Source: Diplocloster agilis
GTDB taxonomy: Bacteria; Bacillota; Clostridia; Lachnospirales; Lachnospiraceae
Direction of reading: 5' to 3'
NCBI RefSeq assembly: GCF_019042275.1
Contig: NZ_JAHQCW010000025.1
Location: forward strand, 1-64,000
Length of the DNA stretch: 64,000 nucleotides
Below, in pieces: positions 8,595 to 17,728 of this stretch. Position 1 is the stretch's first letter. Each line of letters starts with the position of its first letter. The notes below the pieces were generated by a model. That model saw only the letters and a list, made by a program, of their open reading frames with translations, had not been told where the DNA came from and searched no databases. A program made the position numbers and the translations under genes.

Positions 8595-8625
8595 CATTCC
8601 ATAGGAAAGTCTTCCTAATGGAATG
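8595..8625. repeat. 31-bp inverted repeat upstream of the Rpn gene
   Basis: CATTCCATAGGAA pairs with TTCCTAATGGAATG around a 4-nt loop, with one bulged base. It immediately follows the hairpin at 8567-8594. Function unknown; it could be a transcription roadblock, operator or remnant of a small mobile element. Confidence 0.6.
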
Positions 8626-8714
8626 CAAATCTTATCAGTTTTTATCTCTCAAGCGCATAGCGTTCGCTATTGCCAATTTCCAGTAATTTTACTATACTTA
8701 AAGGAGGAAAATGA

Positions 8715-9719
8715 ATGAAGAAAACACGGACAATTTCAGAGAACTACGAGGCTCTAAAGGCTGTCATGCCGCAAAGGATCCGGGAGGAATTTGACCAGAT
8801 CGAGGCTGGGAAGAGGCTGCCGGAGCTATACTATGATCTGCCGTTTAAAAAGGCCTTTCACCCGGATCTCCACCCGGACCGGGTGACGAAAATCTTTCAA
8901 TTGATTTTTCATCAGGAGCTGGTTGCACTGGGGTCTCTTAATACGGCGCCGCCGAAAGTGTCTATTTATTCAAAAAATACTATTTTAGATCAATTGGCCC
9001 TTATGTCGGATGAAGGTATCTTCGATATGGAGATGCAGAGAAAGGCCCAAGAATTTATTACCGAAAGAATGGACGTATATGTATCAGACCTTATTATGCT
9101 GCAATATTCTGTGGAAAAGGGAAATAAAAAATCAGAGATGAGTTTTCCGGATATACCGACGACCTACGCGGTAGTGTTTATGAAGGAGAGTCCGAGTCGG
9201 TTTCAGAGCAATCCGAAATTTATTCACTATCGGAAAAACGAAACGGATACGGGGGTGCAGCTGTCTGATCTGTCCAAGGTGGTATATATTGAGCTGGATA
9301 AATGTTTAAACCAGATCCTGGAGCACAGATGCCCGCCGGAACTGGAGGAGTTGGGCTGTTTCCTGGCATTTTTGGCGGATGTGAACGGGGACCGGTTTAC
9401 AATAAAGGGGGATGGGCCCAATAGAAATATGTATCAGGAAATCCAGGATGAACTTCGCGATATGGCGAAGAATAAGAAGGAGCTGATGTCGATGCTGACA
9501 GAGAAGTACGAAGCGGATATCCGCTTTTCAGAGCTTAACCAGGCCAGAAAAGAAGGAATGCAGGAGGGAATCCGTGAGGGAATGCAGAAAGGAATACGGG
9601 CATTTGTTTCACTGTGCAGGAAATCGGACAAAACACAGGATGAAACGATACTGGAAATCAAAAGGGAATTCCCATTGACTTCGGATGAAGCAAAAGAGGC
9701 CGTCCGGAATTACTGGTGA
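8715..9719 (+). CDS. Rpn family PD-(D/E)XK nuclease / transposase-like protein
   Basis: This 334-residue protein resembles the PD-(D/E)XK 'recombination-promoting nuclease' family. The N-terminal part includes 'PELYYDLPFKKAFHPDLHPDRVTKIFQLIF'. The nuclease core motif 'GIFDMEMQRKAQEFITERMDVYVSDL' supplies the D-x-E-x-Q catalytic signature near residue 108. The C-terminus has the repetitive 'GMQEGIREGMQKGIR' helix typical of the group. It stands alone between two terminators, with AGGAGG before the ATG. Related proteins cut DNA and promote RecA-independent recombination; many occur in several copies per genome. No terminal inverted repeats of an insertion sequence were seen next to it. Confidence 0.83.
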   Translation: MKKTRTISENYEALKAVMPQRIREEFDQIEAGKRLPELYYDLPFKKAFHPDLHPDRVTKIFQLIFHQELVALGSLNTAPPKVSIYSKNTILDQLALMSDEGIFDMEMQRKAQEFITERMDVYVSDLIMLQYSVEKGNKKSEMSFPDIPTTYAVVFMKESPSRFQSNPKFIHYRKNETDTGVQLSDLSKVVYIELDKCLNQILEHRCPPELEELGCFLAFLADVNGDRFTIKGDGPNRNMYQEIQDELRDMAKNKKELMSMLTEKYEADIRFSELNQARKEGMQEGIREGMQKGIRAFVSLCRKSDKTQDETILEIKREFPLTSDEAKEAVRNYW

Positions 9720-9755
9720 GGACCGGGTAAGCTTGTCTGGGTATACGGGTAGATA

Positions 9756-9799
9756 GCTGCCGCACTTCGGCTTTAAGGGCCGGTGCGGCAGCTTTTCAT
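9756..9799 (+). terminator. Intrinsic terminator after the Rpn gene
   Basis: A 10-bp perfect stem GCTGCCGCAC/GTGCGGCAGC encloses an inner GC-rich loop and is followed by TTTTCATTTC. Confidence 0.9.
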
Positions 9800-9972
9800 T
9801 TCATAATAAAACAACAAGGTGAGGACAAATACCGCTACAATTACACGAAGATCTAACGGTCAGATTGAGCATCCAAACTTACCAGAATTTTCTTACTATT
9901 TTCACACAATAAACACAAAGGTAGTTTATAATAAAGCAGATTTATGACACGTAAGTCTAAGGAGGGAACAGC

Positions 9973-11061
9973 TTGATAGAAGTGAAAAACCTAGTGAAGA
10001 GGTACGGCGGCCACACCGCGGTAAATGATTTGAGCTTCGAGGTGGAAGAGGGCCAGATCTACGGCTTCCTGGGGCCAAACGGCGCGGGGAAATCCACAAC
10101 GATGAATATAATCACCGGGTATCTGGCTCCCAGCGAAGGCCAGGTACTGATTAACGGTCACGATATGTTCGAGGAACCGGAAGAGGCGAAAAAATGTATC
10201 GGTTATCTGCCGGAGCAGCCGCCGCTGTATATGGATATGACGCCCCTGGAATACCTGAATTTCTGCGCGGAGTTAAAAGGGGTGGAAAAGGAAAAACGTC
10301 CGGAGATGATCCGGGAAATCATGGGACGGACCAAAATACTGGATGTAAAGGACCGGCTGATCCGAAATCTTTCCAAGGGCTATCGTCAGCGTGTTGGGCT
10401 GGCGCAGGCGCTGATCGGCTATCCGCCGGTGATTATTCTGGATGAACCGACCGTAGGGCTGGACCCCAAGCAGATTATCGAGATCCGCGACCTGATCAAA
10501 GATCTGGGAAAACACCATACGGTCATTTTGAGTTCCCATATTCTCTCCGAGGTCAGCGCGGTCTGTGATTTTGTCATGATCATTTCCCGCGGAGAACTGG
10601 TGGCCAGCGATACGCCGGACAATCTAAGCAAGCTGGTTCTGGGTTCCAATGTGCTGGAACTGACGGTCAAGGGAGCGAAAGAGAAAGTAGAGCAGATCCT
10701 AAAGGGGATGGAGCAGATCCGGGAATTCGAAATCCACTCCTCCACGACACCGGACTGCGTCGCTGTGACCATCAAAACCAACGAGATGGTCGACCTGCGG
10801 GAAGATCTGTCCTATGAATTCGCCGGTGAGAGATGCCCGATTCTGGAAATGAAGCAGTCGAATATGTCGTTAGAGGATGTATTCCTCGAATTGACGGCGG
10901 AACAGCCAAAGGCGGAAGCGGAAAAAGCAAAGCGTTCCCTCTTCAGGCGGCGGAAGAAAAAAGAGGAGCTGACGATCGCGGAGGAAGTCGAGCAAGAAGC
11001 CGGCATCCGGGAAGAGTCCGCTGACTCTGAAACCGAGCAGAAACAGGAGGTAGAAAAATAA
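9973..11061 (+). CDS. ABC transporter ATP-binding protein (GldA/CcmA type)
   Basis: This 362-residue ATPase energises the membrane protein encoded next to it. Walker A 'GPNGAGKSTT' lies near residue 40, the signature 'LSKGYRQRVGLAQAL' near 135, Walker B 'VIILDEPTVGLDP' near 155 and the switch His in 'VILSSHILSEV' near 187. The C-terminal 60 residues after 'ILEMKQSNMSLEDVFLELTAE' are a charged low-complexity tail (Lys/Glu) longer than usual. The start is TTG at 9973, 5 nt after GGAGGGA; no ATG fits. It begins a four-gene unit (9973-14516) with almost no gaps. Confidence 0.92.
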   Translation: MIEVKNLVKRYGGHTAVNDLSFEVEEGQIYGFLGPNGAGKSTTMNIITGYLAPSEGQVLINGHDMFEEPEEAKKCIGYLPEQPPLYMDMTPLEYLNFCAELKGVEKEKRPEMIREIMGRTKILDVKDRLIRNLSKGYRQRVGLAQALIGYPPVIILDEPTVGLDPKQIIEIRDLIKDLGKHHTVILSSHILSEVSAVCDFVMIISRGELVASDTPDNLSKLVLGSNVLELTVKGAKEKVEQILKGMEQIREFEIHSSTTPDCVAVTIKTNEMVDLREDLSYEFAGERCPILEMKQSNMSLEDVFLELTAEQPKAEAEKAKRSLFRRRKKKEELTIAEEVEQEAGIREESADSETEQKQEVEK

Positions 11062-11062
11062 G

Positions 11063-11926
11063 ATGTTAGCCATTTATAAAAAAGAACTGAAATCCTATTA
11101 TACCTCTATGATTGGTTATGTTGTCGCGGCATTGACGCTGGTGGCGGTAGGAATTTACTTTTATGCATATAATCTGCTTTCGTTGTCTCCGTTTATCGGA
11201 TATGCGCTGTCGGGAGCCAGCATTACGCTTTTGATAGTGGTTCCGATCCTTACGATGCGCTCTCTGGCGGAAGAACAGCGCAGCAAGACGGACCAGCTTT
11301 TGCTGACCGCGCCGGTGTCCATTGGGAAGGTCGTGATGGGTAAATTTCTGGCCATGGTTTCGGTTATCCTGTTACCGGTGGTGATTATCTGCTTTTATCC
11401 GCTGGCCCTGGCCTTGTTTGGAAAAGTACCGTTTCTGAGCTCTTACTCGGTAATCTTTGGATTCCTGCTTCTCTACGCGGCGGCTATTGCGGTTGGAATG
11501 TTCATTTCCTCCATTACGGAGAGCCAGATCATCGCGGCTGTGGTAAGCTTTGGCGTGCTTTTTCTGAGTTTCCTGATGGGCGGAATCAGCGGTATGGTAT
11601 CTGACACTGCGAAAACATCCCTGATTGCTTTTACGGTTCTGATTATTGCCCTGGTATTTCTCATCTATGGAATGACGAAAAATGTAGTGGTGCCGGTGGT
11701 GGTCGGCCTGGCAGCCGAAGGGGCGTTGATCGCTGTTTATCTGCTGAAGTCCGCCTGGCTGGCAGGAGCAATCAATAAGGTGCTGAATTCGCTGGATATC
11801 ATGTCCCGGTTTAATACCTTTGTCAATGGAACACTGGATCTGGGCGCGGTGCTTTACTATCTGTCCGTGATCGGATTGTTCTGCTTCCTGACATATCAGT
11901 CCATTGAAAAAAGACGCTGGAGCTAG
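11063..11926 (+). CDS. ABC-2 type permease (GldF-like)
   Basis: This 287-residue protein has about six membrane helices and starts 'MLAIYKKELKSYYTSMIGYVVAALTLV', as GldF-like ABC-2 permeases do. The cytoplasmic motif 'MRSLAEEQRSKTDQLLLTAPVSIGKVVMGKFLA' is the conserved contact with the ATPase. It is 1 bp from the ATPase gene and 14 bp from the next gene. The substrate is unknown; in Bacteroidetes related systems are tied to gliding, but in Firmicutes no motility role is established. Confidence 0.9.
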   Translation: MLAIYKKELKSYYTSMIGYVVAALTLVAVGIYFYAYNLLSLSPFIGYALSGASITLLIVVPILTMRSLAEEQRSKTDQLLLTAPVSIGKVVMGKFLAMVSVILLPVVIICFYPLALALFGKVPFLSSYSVIFGFLLLYAAAIAVGMFISSITESQIIAAVVSFGVLFLSFLMGGISGMVSDTAKTSLIAFTVLIIALVFLIYGMTKNVVVPVVVGLAAEGALIAVYLLKSAWLAGAINKVLNSLDIMSRFNTFVNGTLDLGAVLYYLSVIGLFCFLTYQSIEKRRWS

Positions 11927-11940
11927 GAGGGAGGACGAGA

Positions 11941-13467
11941 ATGAAGAAATTTAATATCAAAGAGAGCTTCCGCAAGGGAGTAAAAAATAAAAGGCTGAGG
12001 CACGGGTCCTACAGTATGGGGCTGGCGCTGATCGTTCTGGCCATTATCGTTGTGATCAATATGGCGGTGAACGCGCTGCCCTCCAAGTTCCGGGAGTTCG
12101 ATCTGACCGGCCAGAATCTGACCCAGATCGGCAGCCAGACCACAGAGATGTTAGACGCTCTGACAAAAGACGTTCAGATCTATCTGGTGGCGCAGAGCGG
12201 TCAGGAAGACGAGACCACGAAAAAGCTGCTGGAGAACTATGCCGGGGCCAGCAGTCATATAAAATTCGAAATCCGGGACCCCGTTAAAAATCCGGCTTTC
12301 CTAAACAGTTATCAGGATATGGAGCTATATAATAACAGTGTAATCGTGGAATGCGGCGACCGGAAAAAAGCATTGAGCCCGGATCAGATCTACGAATATC
12401 AGATGGATTACACGACCTACAGCAGCACCATAACCGGCTTCGACGGGGAGGGTCAGATTACCAGCGCGATTTCCTATGTCACCAGTGAAAATCTGGGGAA
12501 GGCATATGCCCTGACCGGCCATGATGAGATCCCCATGACCGATAACCTGAAGAGCCTGATGCAAAAACAGAATCTTGAGATCGAGGATCTGAACCTCATA
12601 ACGGCTGAACAGGTGCCGGAGGACGCGGATTTTCTGTTTGTCTTTTCTCCTATGGCCGATCTCTCTTCGGAGGAGACAGCCAAGATACAAAATTACCTGA
12701 CGGCGGGAGGCCATGCCTTTATCGTTGCCGGTTATACCGGCGGTACCCCGCAGCCGAATCTGGACGCTCTGCTGGCGGACTATGGCCTGGAACGGGTGGA
12801 AGGAGTGGTCGTGGAGGGAGATCCGAACCATTATACCGGTTCCGGTCAGGCTTATATCGTACCGGATAAGGAATCTCATGAGATCACCGGCGGGCTGGAG
12901 AAATACGTGCTGATGCCTATGGCACAGGGGCTGCAGGAAAGCCAGGATCATCGTGATACGGTTCAGGTCAGCGCCCTGTTAAAGACCAGCGATTCCTCCT
13001 ACTCGAAACCGGATCCGGCCAATGTCACTACTATGGAAAAAGAAGATGGAGATATTGACGGTCCCTTTATGGTAGGCGCTGCGGTCACCGAGACAGTCGC
13101 GGAGGCAGGAGATAGTACCGATGCGGAAGATACTAGCGATGCGGAAGATATGAACAGTACAGATACAGGCAGCCAGTCATCGCCAAAAGAGACGAGAATC
13201 GTATGCCTGACGTCCGAGCTGATGTTTGACCAGGGTACAGACGCCCAGGTGGTCGGCGGAAACATGGAATTGGTGAGTAAAGCTGTCTCCTGGCTGACCA
13301 ACGGGGAAGAGGTAACGGTTTCGATTCCCAGCAAGAGCATAGACAACACTTCACTGTCTATGACGGCTATGGGGTCCCTGTTAGGATTCCTGGGTTGTAT
13401 CGTAGTGATTCCACTGGCGGTATTAATAACCGGTCTGGTAATCTGGCTGGGGAGGAAGAACCGATGA
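11941..13467 (+). CDS. GldG-like ABC transporter auxiliary protein
   Basis: This 508-residue protein has one N-terminal membrane helix (residues 25-45, 'GLALIVLAIIVVINMAVNAL'), a large extracytoplasmic region and a C-terminal helix ('MGSLLGFLGCIVVIPLAVLITGLVIWLG') followed by 'RKNR'. The body matches the GldG/ABC auxiliary family ('FDLTGQNLTQIGSQTTEMLDALTKDVQIYLV', 'GQITSAISYVTS', 'YALTGHDEI'). A Ser/Asp/Thr/Glu-rich insertion lies near residues 380-420. It overlaps the next gene by 4 bp. It is probably the extracellular partner of the GldA/GldF pair. Confidence 0.87.
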   Translation: MKKFNIKESFRKGVKNKRLRHGSYSMGLALIVLAIIVVINMAVNALPSKFREFDLTGQNLTQIGSQTTEMLDALTKDVQIYLVAQSGQEDETTKKLLENYAGASSHIKFEIRDPVKNPAFLNSYQDMELYNNSVIVECGDRKKALSPDQIYEYQMDYTTYSSTITGFDGEGQITSAISYVTSENLGKAYALTGHDEIPMTDNLKSLMQKQNLEIEDLNLITAEQVPEDADFLFVFSPMADLSSEETAKIQNYLTAGGHAFIVAGYTGGTPQPNLDALLADYGLERVEGVVVEGDPNHYTGSGQAYIVPDKESHEITGGLEKYVLMPMAQGLQESQDHRDTVQVSALLKTSDSSYSKPDPANVTTMEKEDGDIDGPFMVGAAVTETVAEAGDSTDAEDTSDAEDMNSTDTGSQSSPKETRIVCLTSELMFDQGTDAQVVGGNMELVSKAVSWLTNGEEVTVSIPSKSIDNTSLSMTAMGSLLGFLGCIVVIPLAVLITGLVIWLGRKNR

Positions 13468-14516
13468 CAGGAAAGAAGAAACACAGAACCAGAAATCTGA
13501 TCCTTGCGGTAATTGTTTTGGCTGTGTTTATCGGAATCTACCTGGCCGTGGTAAACTTTGCCAAGAGGGAAGAAGAAAAAGAACAGGCGGCTTCCCAGGC
13601 TGATACCGTACAGATTGTGAGTATGGATTCAGATCATGTCGATCATATTTCCTATCTTCATGACGGGCAGACCTTATCCTTCCATAAGAAAAGCGAAGAC
13701 GACACCGAAAACTGGTATTACGACGGGGATGAAAGCATTCCGATTAATAAGAACACGCTGGACAGTATGGTATCGGGCATGACTTCCCTGGAAGGGACTT
13801 CCACGGTAGCGGAAGACGACCAGAACTATGAGGAATACGGGCTGGACCAGCCGTCCAACCAGATCACCCTGCAGGACACGGACGGAACGAAAATTACGGT
13901 TCTGATCGGAGACACCAACAGCATCACCGGTGAATATTACGCAGCGGTGCAGGGAGAGGCAGGGGTATATACAGTGGCATCCACAGCGGTAAGCGGATTC
14001 GAATCTGATCTGATGTCCCTTGTGGAAGCAGACAGTTATCCTGCGATCTCTATGGACACCATTTCCAATCTGACGTTGGCAGGCGCCGATGAATCAGTAA
14101 GTATCCAAAAAGCCGGAGATACGGATGCCTATAACTGGAAACTGATCAGAGCAGACGGCTCCGAAGCCGGTATCCGTACCGAATACGCAGAAGAGTTGCT
14201 GCAGAATGTTACCGAGGCTTCCTACACCGGCCTGAAAGAATACAACAGCAAAGACCTCTCTGTCTACGGTCTTTCAGAGCCTGCGCTTACGCTGACGGTA
14301 GACTATACCATCGAGACCAACGAAGAAGGCGACGGGGGCGATACCGAGACGGTCACTACTCCCCAGCAGTTCGTTCTGATGATCGGCAGCCAGGATGAAG
14401 ACGGCGGCTACTATGCAAAACCGGCCGATAACTCCAATGTCTACCTGATCAGCGCGGACCGGGTCCTTCCGCTTCTGGAAGCCGGGCAGAAGGTGGAAGA
14501 AAACATCCTGCAGTAG
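13464..14516 (+). CDS. DUF4340 domain protein
   Basis: This 350-residue protein has an N-terminal anchor helix ('LILAVIVLAVFIGIYLAVVNFA') and a long extracytoplasmic region with two copies of a DUF4340-type motif: 'YGLDQPSNQITLQDTDGTKITVLIG' near residue 135 and 'YGLSEPALTLTVDYTI' near 275. The start ATG at 13464 overlaps the stop of the preceding gene; the longer frame from 13395 has no RBS. DUF4340 proteins commonly close Gld-type ABC operons. Their biochemical role is not established. No clear T-run terminator follows before the convergent AraC gene. Confidence 0.88.
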   Translation: MTGKKKHRTRNLILAVIVLAVFIGIYLAVVNFAKREEEKEQAASQADTVQIVSMDSDHVDHISYLHDGQTLSFHKKSEDDTENWYYDGDESIPINKNTLDSMVSGMTSLEGTSTVAEDDQNYEEYGLDQPSNQITLQDTDGTKITVLIGDTNSITGEYYAAVQGEAGVYTVASTAVSGFESDLMSLVEADSYPAISMDTISNLTLAGADESVSIQKAGDTDAYNWKLIRADGSEAGIRTEYAEELLQNVTEASYTGLKEYNSKDLSVYGLSEPALTLTVDYTIETNEEGDGGDTETVTTPQQFVLMIGSQDEDGGYYAKPADNSNVYLISADRVLPLLEAGQKVEENILQ

Positions 14517-14559
14517 ATGGAAGGAAAGAAGTACGTTTAAAAGAGGAAGAACCAAGTAC

Positions 14560-15450
14560 TCATCTCTCAGTCAAAGCCTTAATAGATCCTGAATACTCAG
14601 AAGGGGTCATCCCGGTTATCTTCTTGAACTGCCGGGAAAAATAGTGGATGGAAGAATAGCCAAGTTCATCCGCGATCTGAGAGAAATTGTGGCTCCTGTT
14701 GCGGATCAGCTGCTTTGCGGCGCTGATCTTGAGCTTGGAGAAATAATCGATAATCCCGCAGCCGGCCCGCTCCTGGAACAGCTTTTGAAGGACCGAGCGG
14801 CTGACCAGATTATCGCGGCAGATCTGATCGATGGTCAGATGATCCGTTAAATGGGTATTCATATATTCCAACAGGTGGTAGAACAATTCATCCTCACTGT
14901 TTTTCGCAAGGGATTTGGGATGGGACGGGCTGTCCGAAGAAGTCTGGCAACGGCGGACCAGCAGGATCAGCAGCTGCTGCAAATACATCTGGATTAACTG
15001 TTCCGCGCCAAACGGTCCATCCGTCCGCCGGATCAACTTCTCGCTGAAGGGATCATCCAGACGGCTTAAGTAGACTGCTTTGGCCTCCGCGATGATACGG
15101 GCCAGAATTTCCCGTTCCACGCTGTCTACCTTCAGAATTTTATTTTCAAAGAAAACCATGGCGGGCGATTTGCAGATAAAAGAGATCACCACCAGATTCG
15201 GGGCGATCACGCCGTTGGCTTTTACATTGTGGAACTCCCGGGGCTTATGAAAGATCAGATCCCCGGCCTTGAGGGTGTGGGTGCGGGCGTCCGCCTGCAC
15301 ATTGACGACGCCCTTGTCCACACAGAGCAGCTCCCAGAAATCATGGGACTCCCCGGGATAGGAAAAATCGCTCATATATTCAAAGTAATGAATGGTTACA
15401 ATCTGATCAATGACAAATTCTTTTTTCAATCGTATACTTTCGTATGCCAT
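14560..15450 (-). CDS. AraC-family transcriptional regulator with cupin sensor
   Basis: This 296-residue protein has an N-terminal cupin-like AraC ligand domain ('HDFWELLCVDKGVVNVQADARTHTLKAGDLIFHKPREFHNV', residues 35-80). A C-terminal pair of helix-turn-helices follows ('LTIDQICRDNLVSRSVLQKLFQ' and 'FSQIADELGYSSIHYFSRQFKKITGMTPSEY'). The start at 15450 follows GGGAGG; longer upstream frames cross its own promoter. It is transcribed divergently from the hexosamine-phosphate module at 15650-18745, which it probably controls in response to a sugar. Confidence 0.92.
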   Translation of the reverse strand: MAYESIRLKKEFVIDQIVTIHYFEYMSDFSYPGESHDFWELLCVDKGVVNVQADARTHTLKAGDLIFHKPREFHNVKANGVIAPNLVVISFICKSPAMVFFENKILKVDSVEREILARIIAEAKAVYLSRLDDPFSEKLIRRTDGPFGAEQLIQMYLQQLLILLVRRCQTSSDSPSHPKSLAKNSEDELFYHLLEYMNTHLTDHLTIDQICRDNLVSRSVLQKLFQERAGCGIIDYFSKLKISAAKQLIRNRSHNFSQIADELGYSSIHYFSRQFKKITGMTPSEYSGSIKALTER

Positions 15451-15489
15451 AATACCTCCCAAACTCCCTATTGACACATAGTCATGCAA

Positions 15490-15576
15490 ATTGTGCAAAA
15501 TAAAATGACAAGAATTACCTTTATAATACGCTGCAATGCTATTGGTTTCAAGGATATAATGAAGATTGTGCAAAAT
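15490..15576. promoter_or_regulatory. Paired ATTGTGCAAAAT boxes in the araC/sugar-nucleotide divergent region
   Basis: The identical 12-mer ATTGTGCAAAAT occurs at 15490-15501 and 15565-15576, 75 bp apart. The boxes bracket both divergent promoters: a TATAAT at 15555-15560 for the plus-strand operon, whose -35 is weak, and the AraC promoter. Two same-orientation sites flanking a promoter with a poor -35 are typical of AraC-type activators. Confidence 0.7.
15523..15551 (-). promoter_or_regulatory. Sigma-A promoter of the AraC regulator gene
   Basis: On the minus strand TTGAAA (complement of 15546-15551) and TATTAT (complement of 15523-15528) are separated by 17 bp. Confidence 0.75.
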
Positions 15577-15649
15577 TTCCATAAAATATGCTAAAGCATG
15601 CCTGCTCTTTTTGTATTACACTAAACCCATAAGATTGGAGGGAATCAAT

Positions 15650-16573
15650 ATGAATAAACCAGTATTAGTAGTGATGGCGGCAGGTATGGGGAGCCGTTTC
15701 GGCGGACTTAAGCAGATGGAACCAATGGACGACCAGGGACATATCATCATGGACTTTTCCTTGTATGACGCACAAAAGGCCGGATTTGAGAAAGTAATAT
15801 TTATCATAAAAAAGGAGATCGAAGAGGCGTTCCGGGAAGTGATCGGCAACCGGCTGGAGCAATACATGGAAGTAGCATACGCGTTCCAGGAAGTCGGCGA
15901 TATCCCGGAGGGATTTAAGGTGCCGGAGGGAAGAACGAAACCGTGGGGAACGGCACACGCGGTGTTAAGCTGCCGGGATCTGATCGACGGACCATTCGCT
16001 GTCATCAACGCGGATGATTACTATGGAGCCCATGCATTTTCGCAGATCTACGATTATCTGTCCACCCATGAGGACGACGGAAAATACCGCTACGCGATGG
16101 TGGGATATGTATTGGAAAACACACTGACGGAAAACGGGCATGTGGCCCGTGGCATCTGTAAGACGGACAGCCAGGGATTTCTGACCGATATCCAGGAGCG
16201 GACCCGGATAGAGAAAAGAGGAGAACAGGCGGCTTACACCGAAGATGACGGCGTTACCTGGACCGCGATCCCGGAGCACAGTACCGTATCCATGAACCTT
16301 TGGGGATTCGGGAAAAGCTTCCTTACAGAGATAGAGAACGGAATGGCGGAATTTTTAGAAAAAGGCCTGCGGGAAAATCCTTTGAAATGCGAATACTTCC
16401 TGCCCTTCGTAGTGGACCGCCTGATCCGTGAAGGCAAAGCCACGGTGCAGGTCCTTCAATCCCCGGACCGCTGGTACGGCGTTACCTACCGGGAAGATAA
16501 GGAAACCGTAGTAAAAGCGATTAAAGAAATGAAAGACGCGGGATTATATCCGCAGAAACTTTGGGAGGAATAG
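15650..16573 (+). CDS. Sugar-1-phosphate nucleotidyltransferase-like protein
   Basis: This 307-residue protein has the nucleotidyltransferase fold, opening with 'VLVVMAAGMGSRFGGLKQMEPM', the NTP-binding G-x-G-x-R...K loop. The metal/substrate Asp pair 'FAVINADDYYGAHAF' lies near residue 120, and 'KPWGTAHAVLSC' is the base/sugar contact region. The start at 15650 follows GGAGGGAA. It is first in an operon with a NahK-like kinase (3-bp gap) and galE, so the likely role is conversion of a hexosamine-1-phosphate to its UDP form. The exact substrate is inferred from context. Confidence 0.83.
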   Translation: MNKPVLVVMAAGMGSRFGGLKQMEPMDDQGHIIMDFSLYDAQKAGFEKVIFIIKKEIEEAFREVIGNRLEQYMEVAYAFQEVGDIPEGFKVPEGRTKPWGTAHAVLSCRDLIDGPFAVINADDYYGAHAFSQIYDYLSTHEDDGKYRYAMVGYVLENTLTENGHVARGICKTDSQGFLTDIQERTRIEKRGEQAAYTEDDGVTWTAIPEHSTVSMNLWGFGKSFLTEIENGMAEFLEKGLRENPLKCEYFLPFVVDRLIREGKATVQVLQSPDRWYGVTYREDKETVVKAIKEMKDAGLYPQKLWEE

Positions 16574-16576
16574 AAG

Positions 16577-17692
16577 ATGGACAGAACAACAGCCTGTTCC
16601 AAAAAAATGGAAGCGATCCAACAGTTTCAGCTTGAGGGAGAAGTCATTCGTTCCGATATCTACGGAAGCGGACATATCAACGATACATTTCTGCTGGTGT
16701 GCCGGATTTCGGATGAAAAAGAAAAGCGTTATATTCTTCAGCGGATGAATCATGAGATTTTCACCCGCCCTGAAGAACTGATGGAAAACATCGTGGGAGT
16801 GACCACCTATCTGCGCAGAATTATCATAGAGAACGGCGGGGACCCGGACCGGGAAACCCTGAACCTGGTACCTGCCAGAGACGGAAAAATGTACTACAAA
16901 GATTCGATCGGCTGCTACTGGAGAGTCTATCAGTTCATTGAGAATAGCGTCAGCTACGATCTGGTGGAAAAACCCGATGATTTCTATCAGAGCGCCGTTG
17001 CCTTCGGAAATTTCCAGAGTTTACTGTCCAAATATCCGGCCCAGACTCTGCACGAAACCATCGCGGGCTTCCATGACACAGCATCCCGATTCGAGATCTT
17101 TAAAAAGGCATTGGAGGACGATGTATACAACCGCGCAAAAAGCGTCCGACAGGAAATACAATTTGTCCTGGACCGGGAGGCGGACACCCACATTCTGGGA
17201 GACCTCTTAAAGAGCGGGGCCCTTCCCTTGCGGGTTACTCATAACGATACAAAGCTAAATAACATCATGATCGACAAGGAGACCGGAAAAGGAATCTGCG
17301 TCATCGACCTGGACACGGTTATGCCCGGCCTGGCCGTCAATGATTTCGGGGACTCCATCCGTTTCGGGGCCAGCACGGGGGCGGAGGATGAGACAGACCT
17401 CTTAAAGATCTCCTGCGATCTGAACCTGTTTGAATTATACACCAAAGGATTCATCGAAGGCTGTAAGGGCAGCCTGACCCCCAAGGAGCTGGAAATGCTG
17501 CCGATGGGAGCCAAAATGATGACCTACGAATGCGGCATGCGTTTCCTGACCGACTATCTCCAGGGAGACGTATACTTCAAGATCCACCGTGAACAGCACA
17601 ATCTGGACCGCGCCAGAACCCAGTTTAAGCTGGTGGCCGACATGGAAGAAAAAATGGACCGGATGGCCGGAATCGTGCGCAAATACAGCTGA
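16577..17692 (+). CDS. Phosphotransferase, N-acetylhexosamine 1-kinase-like
   Basis: This 371-residue protein has the aminoglycoside-phosphotransferase fold. The N-lobe includes 'GSGHINDTFLLVCR...YILQRMNHEIFTRPEELMENI'. The catalytic loop is 'LRVTHNDTKLNNIMID' near residue 225 and the metal-binding 'CVIDLDTVMPGL' near 245. This arrangement resembles bifidobacterial NahK, which phosphorylates GlcNAc/GalNAc at C1, and proteins often labelled 'mucin desulfatase'. Its operon partners, a nucleotidyltransferase and GalE, support a salvage route from free N-acetylhexosamine to UDP-sugar. Substrate specificity has not been shown for this protein. Confidence 0.82.
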   Translation: MDRTTACSKKMEAIQQFQLEGEVIRSDIYGSGHINDTFLLVCRISDEKEKRYILQRMNHEIFTRPEELMENIVGVTTYLRRIIIENGGDPDRETLNLVPARDGKMYYKDSIGCYWRVYQFIENSVSYDLVEKPDDFYQSAVAFGNFQSLLSKYPAQTLHETIAGFHDTASRFEIFKKALEDDVYNRAKSVRQEIQFVLDREADTHILGDLLKSGALPLRVTHNDTKLNNIMIDKETGKGICVIDLDTVMPGLAVNDFGDSIRFGASTGAEDETDLLKISCDLNLFELYTKGFIEGCKGSLTPKELEMLPMGAKMMTYECGMRFLTDYLQGDVYFKIHREQHNLDRARTQFKLVADMEEKMDRMAGIVRKYS

Positions 17693-17728
17693 AACCCTAA
17701 AGCCTAGCAAAGAAAAGGAGCAAACCCT

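Noticed and set aside
8715-9719. Rpn gene as a complete insertion sequence
   Set aside because: No matching terminal inverted repeats or target duplications were found; the flanking hairpins are terminators or local repeats.
14644-14850. Plus-strand frame inside the AraC gene
   Set aside because: It is a shadow of the C-terminal helix-turn-helix coding on the opposite strand, without an RBS.
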